A DNA stretch of 64,000 bases from an uncultured Bacteroidota bacterium (GTDB lineage Bacteria; Bacteroidota; Bacteroidia; Flavobacteriales; Flavobacteriaceae), in NCBI GenBank assembly GCA_902510475.1, contig CABXCC010000005.1, positions 1-64,000 of the forward strand, in the 5' to 3' direction. A program made the position numbers and the translations under genes. Positions 44,189 to 51,869 of the stretch are shown piece after piece (position 1 is the stretch's first letter; every line of letters begins with the position of its first letter). The notes beneath the pieces are model-generated. The model was not told where the DNA came from. It searched no databases and saw nothing but the letters and a program-made list of their open reading frames with translations.

Positions 44189-46561
44189 CTTATTTTATCT
44201 AATCACGTTATTTCAAAAGCTCAAAATTGTGATTATAACCTAACCCTTGAGGTTATCGATCTTCACGACAGTACACCATTAAAAAAGGCTTTTGTAAACT
44301 TAGTTGATCTTGATATTACTGGGGTTACGGATGATAGTGGTCAGTATACTTTTGAGAATTTGTGTAAAAACACATATAAAATAAATATTTCTCATGAAGA
44401 ATGTCAAACTATTCAGCTAGAAGTTGACTTAAAAAGAAATTTAAAAAAGAGGGTTAGACTGGAGCATCACCTGAACGAATTAGAGGAAATTATGGTTCTT
44501 TCAGACTCCAGAAAAATTTCTAAATCATTAATTGAAAATAATATTTCAAAGGATGTTTTAGACGATTTTAATAGTAGATCTTTGGGCGATGTTTTAAAAA
44601 TACTTTCCGGTGTTAGTACAATTAACAGTGGAAATTATTTATCTAAACCCATGATTAATGGACTACACAGTAGTAGAGTAATACTTATAAATAACGACGT
44701 TAGAGTCGAAGATCAAAATTGGGGTATTGAACATGCGCCGAGTATCGATATAAATTCTTCTGATAAAATTGCTGTTATCAAAGGAGCAGGTGCTCTTCAA
44801 TATGCTGGTGATGCAGTTGGAGGCATCATTATTACTGAAACAGATAGAGCTCCCCTAATCGATAGTTTATATGGAAATGTTTTTTCAAATTTTCAAACAA
44901 ATGGAAGAGGAGGTTCAATTTCAACAAATATTACCAAATCAAATTCTAACGGATGGTATTCTAAATTTCAGACAACTGTAAAAAGAATGGGTGATTTTAA
45001 TGCCCCTGAATATTCAATGACTAATACAGCATTCTCTGAAAGGAATTTTTCATTTAAAGCAGGATTAAATAGAATCGATCATGGTTTTGATATTTACTAT
45101 TCATTTTTTAGCAACAATATCGGAATCTTAAGATCTTCTCATGCTGTCACCGCAAGGGACATTGTTAACGCAATCAATAATCAAATTCCTAATATTATTA
45201 ATGAATTTAGTTATGATATTAATGCCCCCAAACAAAAGACCAATCATAACTTAATTAAATTAAAACTTTTCAAAAATTTTGATTTTGGAAAGCTGATAAT
45301 GGGTTATGATTTTCAAGTGAATGATAGAAAGGAATATGATATTAGAAGAGGTGATGACCGGGATAAGCCTGCATCAGATTTAAACCTACAAACACATTCA
45401 ATTTCCCTTGATTTAAACTCAAAACTTACAAACACGTCAAATGTTAAGGCAGGTATTTCAGCTAGATATCAAAATAACTTTCCTGATCCTGACACCGGTA
45501 TAAGAAGAATAATCCCAGATTATAAAAAATACGATTTGAGTTTTTACTCTATTTATGATTTAAAAATTAATGAATTGTTTCAGTTTGAATCGGGTTTAAG
45601 ATTTGATTATTCACACATGAATGCCTATAAATATTATAGGACGTCTTTTTGGGAATCAAGAAACTACAATGAGTTATTCCCTGAAATTGTACTAAATGAT
45701 TTAGGAACTCAAATATTAACAAATCCTAAGTTTAATTTTTATAATTTATCAGCGAATATCGGAGCTAATTATAAGATTGCTGAAAATAAAAAAATATACT
45801 TTAATTATTCCATGTCTTCAAGGAATCCAAATCCTTCAGAGCTATTTAGCGAAGGACTTCATCACTCAGCTGCTAGAATTGAAATTGGAGATTTGAGATT
45901 TAACTCAGAAATTGGTCATAACCTTTCCCTGTCTTATGAGTTAATTGGTGAGAAATATAATTTTAAAGCGACTTCTTTTATTAATTCAATTAACGATTAC
46001 ATATATATAATGCCAACATATCTTTTACCAACAATTAGGGGTGTATTTCCTGTTTGGGAGTACAGGCAAGAAAATGCAACTCTTTATGGCGTAGATATTA
46101 AATATGATAAAAAATACAATCAAGATTTAAGTACAGGTCATCAATTCTCATTAATTAAAGGTTATTTAAAAAACAATAATGAGCCCATCATTAATTTACC
46201 ACCTGCAAATTTTAAAAATTACATTTCCTACCAATTTTTTAACCTCAATAATTTAATTATCTCTTTGGAAAGTGAGTATGTCTTTAGGCAAAACGAGTTT
46301 CCAAATAATAATTTTGATGTATACATTCCAACTGAGGAAACATTCGAACTATTAGATACAAGTACTCCTCCCAATGCATACCATTTAGTAAATTTTAATT
46401 CTTCTACGGAATTTATTTTGAATCGTGGAAATAAATTAAAATTAAATTTTAAAGTGCGTAATTTTTTTGACACAATTTATAAAGATTACCTAAATAGATT
46501 GAGATATTTTACTCATGATTTAGGCAGGAATTTTATTTTAACGGCAAAGTACAGTTTTTAA
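44165..46561 (+). CDS. TonB-dependent outer-membrane receptor, probably for a metal
   Basis: A TonB receptor of 798 aa from the ATG at 44165 (signal MKLVLFFFLILSNHVISKAQ); an in-frame ATG at 44126 would add 13 residues. A carboxypeptidase-regulatory-like domain occupies about 25-110. The plug follows (SLGDVLKILSGVSTINSGNY, GLHSSRVILINNDVRVEDQN, WGIEHAPSIDINS, VIKGAGALQYAGDAVGGII) and then the barrel, ending LTAKYSF. The plug resembles ZnuD-like zinc/metal receptors. With the adjacent Cys/His protein and lipoprotein this suggests metal uptake, which is inference. Confidence 0.85.
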   Translation: MKLVLFFFLILSNHVISKAQNCDYNLTLEVIDLHDSTPLKKAFVNLVDLDITGVTDDSGQYTFENLCKNTYKINISHEECQTIQLEVDLKRNLKKRVRLEHHLNELEEIMVLSDSRKISKSLIENNISKDVLDDFNSRSLGDVLKILSGVSTINSGNYLSKPMINGLHSSRVILINNDVRVEDQNWGIEHAPSIDINSSDKIAVIKGAGALQYAGDAVGGIIITETDRAPLIDSLYGNVFSNFQTNGRGGSISTNITKSNSNGWYSKFQTTVKRMGDFNAPEYSMTNTAFSERNFSFKAGLNRIDHGFDIYYSFFSNNIGILRSSHAVTARDIVNAINNQIPNIINEFSYDINAPKQKTNHNLIKLKLFKNFDFGKLIMGYDFQVNDRKEYDIRRGDDRDKPASDLNLQTHSISLDLNSKLTNTSNVKAGISARYQNNFPDPDTGIRRIIPDYKKYDLSFYSIYDLKINELFQFESGLRFDYSHMNAYKYYRTSFWESRNYNELFPEIVLNDLGTQILTNPKFNFYNLSANIGANYKIAENKKIYFNYSMSSRNPNPSELFSEGLHHSAARIEIGDLRFNSEIGHNLSLSYELIGEKYNFKATSFINSINDYIYIMPTYLLPTIRGVFPVWEYRQENATLYGVDIKYDKKYNQDLSTGHQFSLIKGYLKNNNEPIINLPPANFKNYISYQFFNLNNLIISLESEYVFRQNEFPNNNFDVYIPTEETFELLDTSTPPNAYHLVNFNSSTEFILNRGNKLKLNFKVRNFFDTIYKDYLNRLRYFTHDLGRNFILTAKYSF

Positions 46562-46572
46562 CAATTTATTTA

Positions 46573-46580
46573 TATTTTTG
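46573..46580 (+). promoter_or_regulatory. -7 promoter element for the TPP-regulated receptor
   Basis: TATTTTTG matches TAnnTTTG and lies 6-8 bases before the riboswitch aptamer, so the transcript would start just upstream of it. Confidence 0.5.
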
Positions 46581-46585
46581 TGCTA

Positions 46586-46656
46586 TTAAGGGGTGCTTTC
46601 CAAAGCTGAGATTATACCCATTGAACCTCGAACAGGTAATGCTGTTTAGGAAAATG
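46586..46656 (+). ncRNA. TPP riboswitch (THI element)
   Basis: The aptamer signatures are in order: GGGGTGC at 46590, GCTGAGATTATACCC (46605-46619), TTGAACCTCGAACAGG and GTAATGCTGTTTAGGAAAA. These match the TPP-box consensus (GCTGAGA, ACCC, GAACCTGA, TAATGC, AGGGAA) with small changes. It lies in the leader of the TonB receptor gene at 46719, so binding of thiamine diphosphate should lower receptor expression. Confidence 0.93.
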
Positions 46657-46667
46657 AATTTATATTC

Positions 46668-46714
46668 TATATAGTTTAGTAAACACACCTTCAATTTTTA
46701 ATTTAAACTATATA
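46668..46714 (+). promoter_or_regulatory. 11-bp inverted repeat, candidate riboswitch expression platform
   Basis: TATATAGTTTA (46668-46678) and TAAACTATATA (46704-46714) are perfectly complementary around a 25-base loop. The 3' arm ends 4 bases before the receptor ATG. There is no T-run, so control of ribosome access is more likely than termination. Confidence 0.55.
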
Positions 46715-46718
46715 ATCA

Positions 46719-48839
46719 ATGAAAAATTTATTTTTATTACTACTAATATTCAGTTTTTCCTTAAACGCTCAAGAAACCTTTATAGATTCAACAAGGGTTC
46801 AAAACTTAGAGGAAGTAGTTGTTTCTTCAGTTAGAGTAAAAGATAATATGCCAATGGCATTTAACACTATGTCAAAAGATGAAATTTCAAAGAGAAATTT
46901 AGGGCAAGATCTACCAATATTATTAAATTTTCTTCCCAATGTTGTTACAACTTCAGATGCTGGCGCTGGTGTTGGATACACAGGTATTAGAATCAGAGGA
47001 GTTAATTCACAATCAACAAATGTTACAATAAATGGAATCTCTTATAATGATGCTGAATCATTAGGAACTTTTTGGGTTGATTTACCTGATTTTTCTTCAT
47101 CTGTTGAAAATTTACAAGTTCAAAGAGGAATTGGAACATCCGTTAACGGATCAAGTGCTTTTGGAGCAAGTATTAATATACTTACTGATAAAATTTCTGA
47201 AAAACCATACTTAGAGAACTCAGGCTCTATTGGAAGTTATAATACAGTAAAAAATACAATTAGATTTAGTACAGGTCTGATTAACAATGTATTTGAATTT
47301 TCGGGTAGATTGTCAAAAATAACTTCTGACGGATATATTGATAGAGCATCCTCAGATTTAAAATCTCATTTCATTCAAGCTTCCTACAAAAAGGACAAAA
47401 CATTAATTAAGTTTTTGAATTTTGGAGGACACGAAATAACTTATCAAGCATGGAATGGAATCGATTCTCAAACCCTACAAGATGATAGAACATACAATCC
47501 TTCAGGATTTTATTTAGATCTAGAAGGTAATGCGCAATTTCACGAAAATGAAGTTGATAATTACAAACAGGATCATTATCAACTTCACTGGACTCAATCA
47601 ATTAACTCTAAAATTTTCTCAAATTTAGCTTTAAATCTAACCAATGGAAAAGGTTATTATGAACAATATAATGAAAATGGAAATGAAGATTTTATCACAA
47701 GAAAATGGTTAGATAATCAATTCCGTGTTGTAAACTATAACTTAAATTATACGGGAACCAAAAACGATATAATTTTGGGATCTACATACAGTGAATATGA
47801 TGGAGATCATTTTGGTGAAACTATTTGGGCTCAAAACTCAGGAGATATAGAATTTACCGATCAGTTTTACACAGGAAACGGTTTGAAAAAAGATTTTAGT
47901 AATTTTTTTAAATCAATTTTCCAGGTTTCTAAAAAAATAAATATTTACACGGATTTACAGTTGAGAAAAATAAGTTACATCACGTCTGGAAGCACATCCA
48001 ATGTGAGCGATCTAACTATTAATAAAAAGTACTCATTTTTCAATCCAAAGGCGGGATTAAATTTTCAAAAGGACAGTAAAAATAGATTTTATTTTTCTGT
48101 TGCAAGAGCATTTCGTGAACCAACTAGAAGTGATTTTGAAAATAATATTGAAATTAAGCCAGAGGAATTGATAGACTATGAAATGGGCTGGAATTTTAAC
48201 TCAGAAAAATTTTATCTAAGTTCTAATTTATATTATATGAAATATAAAAACCAGTTGGTTCTCACAGGATCTTTAGATGATGTAGGAACTGCAATAAGAG
48301 ATAATAGTGGAGAAAGTTTTAGAAAGGGAATTGAATTAGAGTCTGCATATAAACTCAGTAAAAAAATTAATGTTTCTGCCAATGTAAGTTTTAGTAAAAA
48401 CGTAAATAGAGATTTTAAAACCAATTTGAATGGTCAGCTAGTAAACTTAGGAGATACTAAAATTTCCTTTTCGCCTGAACTCATTTCGAGTACTAAATTA
48501 GAATTTAAACCCAAAGAAAATACAGAAATTTCATTGTTGAATAAGTATATAGGTGATCAATTTATGAGTAATACAGAATCTGATTTCTCAAAACTTGATT
48601 CCTATGGAGTAACTGATCTAATTATAAAATATGGGTTTGAAAAAACCTCTTTTTTTAGTGAAGTTAGCATCAACTTGATGATTAATAATATACTTAATAA
48701 AGAATATGTTTCTAACGGATATTATTATACCTATGATGATACATGGTCAGATCCAAACTCAACAATTACTGTTGAGGGAACAGGCTATTATCCACAGGCA
48801 AAAAGAAATTTTTTGTTGGGAATTACTTTTAAATTTTAA
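46719..48839 (+). CDS. TonB-dependent receptor for thiamine (TPP-riboswitch controlled)
   Basis: A 706-aa outer-membrane receptor. The signal peptide is about 1-17 (FSFSLNAQ). A TonB-box-like segment LEEVVVSSVRV is followed by the plug domain (NLGQDLPILLNFLPNVVTTS, GYTGIRIRGVNSQSTNVTIN, VQRGIGTSVNGSSAFGASIN) and the barrel (HEITYQAWNGID, AFREPTRSDFENN), ending LGITFKF. There is no N-terminal carboxypeptidase-like domain. The TPP riboswitch in its leader identifies the likely substrate as thiamine or a derivative. Its stop overlaps the convergent lipoprotein gene by 4 bases. Confidence 0.92.
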   Translation: MKNLFLLLLIFSFSLNAQETFIDSTRVQNLEEVVVSSVRVKDNMPMAFNTMSKDEISKRNLGQDLPILLNFLPNVVTTSDAGAGVGYTGIRIRGVNSQSTNVTINGISYNDAESLGTFWVDLPDFSSSVENLQVQRGIGTSVNGSSAFGASINILTDKISEKPYLENSGSIGSYNTVKNTIRFSTGLINNVFEFSGRLSKITSDGYIDRASSDLKSHFIQASYKKDKTLIKFLNFGGHEITYQAWNGIDSQTLQDDRTYNPSGFYLDLEGNAQFHENEVDNYKQDHYQLHWTQSINSKIFSNLALNLTNGKGYYEQYNENGNEDFITRKWLDNQFRVVNYNLNYTGTKNDIILGSTYSEYDGDHFGETIWAQNSGDIEFTDQFYTGNGLKKDFSNFFKSIFQVSKKINIYTDLQLRKISYITSGSTSNVSDLTINKKYSFFNPKAGLNFQKDSKNRFYFSVARAFREPTRSDFENNIEIKPEELIDYEMGWNFNSEKFYLSSNLYYMKYKNQLVLTGSLDDVGTAIRDNSGESFRKGIELESAYKLSKKINVSANVSFSKNVNRDFKTNLNGQLVNLGDTKISFSPELISSTKLEFKPKENTEISLLNKYIGDQFMSNTESDFSKLDSYGVTDLIIKYGFEKTSFFSEVSINLMINNILNKEYVSNGYYYTYDDTWSDPNSTITVEGTGYYPQAKRNFLLGITFKF

Positions 48840-49267
48840 AAACTCGTTAAAAGAAGAATATTTCCAGATTGTTCTACCCTATATGGTTTTAAAGTACAGG
48901 GTAATGCGACTCCTAAGGACTGGCCAGTGATTAGACTGTAAGTGTTTTGTTGTGCACAATCAGATGTGGCCTCTAAGCCAGAAATAGATAATACTGCGCA
49001 TGGTAGATTTACGTGATTAGGATCTGCAGCGTCCCAAGCTAAAAAACCACTTCCAGAATTGGTAACGATAATGCCACCATTTCCTACATTTGGAATGTAA
49101 ACTGAATTACTAATAAAGTTAAGCTGAGAATATTGAGGTAAATTCAAATTTAACTCATAAAAAACATCGAGATTTAAAAGGTTATTGCAGTTTGAATCAT
49201 TAATATTTTTTGCACAACTATTTAATAATATTAGAATTATTATAAAGTAGAATTTTGTCTGTCTCAC
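48836..49267 (-). CDS. Small lipoprotein, possibly a degenerate Rieske fold
   Basis: A 143-aa lipoprotein with lipobox LLNSCAKN. The mature part has IIVTNSGSGFLAWDAADPNH, then a Cys pair region (LPCAVLSISG, TSDCAQQNTYSLITGQ) and ends YRVEQSGNILLL. The pattern of strand, 'fact or acid' loop and GQ-turn resembles flavobacterial Rieske-like lipoproteins. The classical CxH and CxxH cluster ligands are not intact, so iron-sulfur binding is doubtful. Function unknown. It is divergent from greA. Confidence 0.65.
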   Translation of the reverse strand: MRQTKFYFIIILILLNSCAKNINDSNCNNLLNLDVFYELNLNLPQYSQLNFISNSVYIPNVGNGGIIVTNSGSGFLAWDAADPNHVNLPCAVLSISGLEATSDCAQQNTYSLITGQSLGVALPCTLKPYRVEQSGNILLLTSF

Positions 49268-49308
49268 TTCTTAAAAATACAATAAAAATGATGATTTAAA
49301 TAATTTTG

Positions 49309-49316
49309 TATATTTG
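49309..49316 (+). promoter_or_regulatory. -7 promoter element for greA
   Basis: TATATTTG matches TAnnTTTG. A start a few bases downstream would place the hairpin at 49323 at the very 5' end of the greA transcript. Confidence 0.45.
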
Positions 49317-49322
49317 ATTATG

Positions 49323-49344
49323 TCTCGCTAAAGCGAGATTTTTT
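49323..49344 (+). terminator. Terminator-like hairpin in the greA leader
   Basis: TCTCGC (49323-49328) pairs with GCGAGA (49333-49338) around loop TAAA, followed by six T residues. It sits 36 bases upstream of the greA ATG and directly after the -7 element, so it is a leader hairpin and not an end-of-gene terminator for greA. The divergent neighbour starts at 49267, so it does not end that gene either. Confidence 0.6.
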
Positions 49345-49379
49345 CTTATATATAAGAAATAAATTTAAAAACTATTACT

Positions 49380-49853
49380 ATGTCAAAAATTTCATATTAT
49401 ACGGCAGAGGGACTAAAAAAATTAAAAGAAGAATTAAACCAGCTTAAGGATGTTGAAAGACCCAAGGCTTCAAACGCAATTGCAGAAGCAAGGGATAAAG
49501 GAGATTTGAGTGAAAATGCTGAATATGATGCTGCAAAAGAGGCACAAGGAATGTTAGAAATGAGAATTTCAAAGCTTGAAGAAACCTTATCAAATGCTAG
49601 AGTTATTGATGAATCTCAACTTGATAATTCAAAGGTGTTGGTATTATCAAAAGTGAAAATTAAAAATCAACTAAACGGGATGGAAATGGATTATACACTT
49701 GTAGCTGATGGAGAAGCAGATTTGGCTTCAGGAAAGATATCTGTAAATTCACCCATAGGTAAAGGACTTTTGGGAAAATCTGTTGGTGATGTCGCTCAAA
49801 TTAATGTTCCTAGTGGAGTTATTAATTTTGAAATCATAGAAATTTCAAGGTAA
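49380..49853 (+). CDS. greA: Transcription elongation factor GreA
   Basis: GreA rescues backtracked RNA polymerase by stimulating transcript cleavage. The 157-aa protein has the coiled-coil N-terminal domain (YTAEGLKKLKEELNQLK, ARDKGDLSENAEYDAAKEAQ, with the acidic tip Asp-x-x-Glu) and the FKBP-like C-terminal domain (VNSPIGKGLLGKSVGD). Length is normal. The stop is followed at once by the HIT gene. Confidence 0.96.
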   Translation: MSKISYYTAEGLKKLKEELNQLKDVERPKASNAIAEARDKGDLSENAEYDAAKEAQGMLEMRISKLEETLSNARVIDESQLDNSKVLVLSKVKIKNQLNGMEMDYTLVADGEADLASGKISVNSPIGKGLLGKSVGDVAQINVPSGVINFEIIEISR

Positions 49854-50252
49854 ATGTCTACAATATTCAAAAAAATAATTGATAAAGAAATACCCTGTTA
49901 TAAAGTTGCAGAAGATGAGGAATTTTTAGCTTTTTTAGATATTAATCCTAACACCAAAGGTCACACACTTTGTATACCAAAGATAGAAACTGATGATATA
50001 TTGGATTTGGATAAGGAAACTTATAAAAATTTAATGATGTTCTCTAGAAAAGTTGCAAAATCTATAAAGGATGTAATTCAATGTAAAAAAATCGCAATTT
50101 CTGTCATAGGATTAGAAGTTCCTCATGTTCACGTTCACCTGATTCCAATTAATGACATGAAAGATGCAAACTTTAGTAAAAAGGTTAATTTAACGAATGA
50201 TGAATTTATTAAAATTTCAGATTTAATTTCAAAATCATTTTCTTCCATTTAG
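49854..50252 (+). CDS. HIT-family nucleotide-binding protein
   Basis: A 132-aa histidine-triad protein, likely a nucleoside phosphoramidase or nucleotide hydrolase. It has STIFKKIIDKEIPCYKVAED at the start, FLDINPNTKGHTLCIPK and the triad VPHVHVHLIP. It begins directly after greA with no gap and overlaps the convergent histidine kinase gene by 18 bases. Confidence 0.94.
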   Translation: MSTIFKKIIDKEIPCYKVAEDEEFLAFLDINPNTKGHTLCIPKIETDDILDLDKETYKNLMMFSRKVAKSIKDVIQCKKIAISVIGLEVPHVHVHLIPINDMKDANFSKKVNLTNDEFIKISDLISKSFSSI

Positions 50253-51374
50253 GGTGATTAAAAAAGTAGTACCCACATTTAATTCTGATTTTAATACTTT
50301 TATTTCCCCTGAATGATAATCTTCAATAATTCTTTTTGAGAGAGATAATCCTAACCCCCATCCTCTTACTTTTGTGGTAAATCCTGGATTAAATATTTTC
50401 ACAAAAGAAGATTTTTCCATTCCGACCCCATTGTCTTCTAAATAGATATTAATTTTGGAATTATTTTTTTCAATCCTTATATAAATTTCCCCTTTATCTT
50501 TAATGGCATCAACACTATTTTTAATAATATTTTCAATGCACCAACTAAATAATTGAGGATTAATTTTTGCTAAATATTTGTCTTTTTCATTAATGAAATT
50601 TATGCTAATTTTTTTGCTTAAACGAGAAGACAAATAGTTTATCGTCTTTTTGATTTCATTTGAAATATCTTTATTTTCTAATTTTGGTTCAGATCCTATT
50701 TTATTAAATCTATCTGAGATTACATTAAGTCTATTTATATCTTTCTCAATCTCATTTAAGTAATCATTTTCATTGTGTTTATTTCGAAGAAGCTCAACCC
50801 ATCCCATAAGCGAAGTCAACGGCGTCCCAATTTGGTGAGCAGTTTCTTTAGCCATACCAGACCATAATTTATTCATTTCAGCAATTTTAGAATTTTTAAA
50901 AAACAGAAAAGCTATAAAACCAAAAATAGCAGCTATAATTAAAAGGGCTAACGGATAATACTTTAGCTTATTCAATAACGATGAGTTTCCGTAGTATAAA
51001 GTTGAAATCCTTTCTTTTCCAAAATTTATTTCAATTGGTGGATTTTCAGACTTAAATTTTTCTGTAAGTTTATTTATTTGAATTGTATCATTTATATCTA
51101 AATCAGGAATATTGTTAAATTCAATTGATCCATCAGAATCAATCTTAATCATTGGAGTTGTTGTGTTTTTTCTTAAAACCTCCAAGGTTAAATTTGAAAT
51201 TTCCCCTTCTGCACTAACTAATTCTATTGTAGCTAATGACCATAGCTCCATTTTATTTCGTTCTTCGTTTTTGAAATTTTGAACAAATATATATGTGTTC
51301 CATAAAATTGCAGAAATGACAATCGACGAGAAAATAATTATAAACCAATTTGTAAGCTTAATGTTTTTTGTCAT
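50235..51374 (-). CDS. Sensor histidine kinase
   Basis: A 379-aa membrane kinase. There are two transmembrane segments, near 11-33 and 138-160, bounding a periplasmic sensor region of about 100 residues. The H box is AKETAHQIGTPLTSLMGWVE. The N box is NIIKNSVDAI, then EDNGVGM and GWGLGLSLSKRIIEDYHSG of the ATPase domain. No response regulator gene lies next to it, so its partner is unknown; orphan kinases of this form are common in flavobacteria. Confidence 0.92.
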   Translation of the reverse strand: MTKNIKLTNWFIIIFSSIVISAILWNTYIFVQNFKNEERNKMELWSLATIELVSAEGEISNLTLEVLRKNTTTPMIKIDSDGSIEFNNIPDLDINDTIQINKLTEKFKSENPPIEINFGKERISTLYYGNSSLLNKLKYYPLALLIIAAIFGFIAFLFFKNSKIAEMNKLWSGMAKETAHQIGTPLTSLMGWVELLRNKHNENDYLNEIEKDINRLNVISDRFNKIGSEPKLENKDISNEIKKTINYLSSRLSKKISINFINEKDKYLAKINPQLFSWCIENIIKNSVDAIKDKGEIYIRIEKNNSKINIYLEDNGVGMEKSSFVKIFNPGFTTKVRGWGLGLSLSKRIIEDYHSGEIKVLKSELNVGTTFLITLNGRK

Positions 51375-51486
51375 CTTATATTACGTAAGTTAGTATTATT
51401 AAATATAGTGAGTTTATATCTAAATTAAACTTCAATATTTCTTATTTATTATCTATCTTCATATTTGATATAAAATTTAAATATAT

Positions 51487-51864
51487 ATGGAAATCCAGGG
51501 ATCAATAAAATTAATAGGTGATGTTCAAGAAATTAGTTCAACTTTTAAAAAAAGAGAATTAGTAGTTACCACTGAGGAGCAATATCCGCAAACAATTTCT
51601 GTAGAATTTGTTCAAGATAAAACAGATCTTTTAAATAGTTTTAAAGTAGGTCAAAATGTTAAAGTAAATATCAACTTAAGGGGTAGAGAATGGGAAAATC
51701 CACAAACCAAGGAAATAAAATATTTTAATACAATTCAGGGTTGGAGGATAGAGCTATTAGAATCCAATGAACAAAACGAAGATTTACCCCCATTAGATAA
51801 TTTAAGTCCTTTTGAACCCGCATCTGAAACAAATGATGAAGATTTAGATGACTTACCTTTTTAA
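51487..51864 (+). CDS. DUF3127 protein with OB-fold-like body and SSB-like C-terminal tip
   Basis: A 125-aa cytoplasmic protein of the DUF3127 family: MEIQGSIKLIGDVQEISSTF, KRELVVTTEEQYPQTISVEF, VGQNVKVNINLRGREWENP and FNTIQGWRIE. The strand pattern resembles the OB fold of SSB. The tail is acidic and ends DLDDLPF, the same tip as the SSB at 34459. The function is unknown, but the tip suggests docking to SSB-interacting repair or replication proteins. It lies 5 bases before the PPK2 gene. Confidence 0.85.
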   Translation: MEIQGSIKLIGDVQEISSTFKKRELVVTTEEQYPQTISVEFVQDKTDLLNSFKVGQNVKVNINLRGREWENPQTKEIKYFNTIQGWRIELLESNEQNEDLPPLDNLSPFEPASETNDEDLDDLPF

Positions 51865-51869
51865 GAAAA

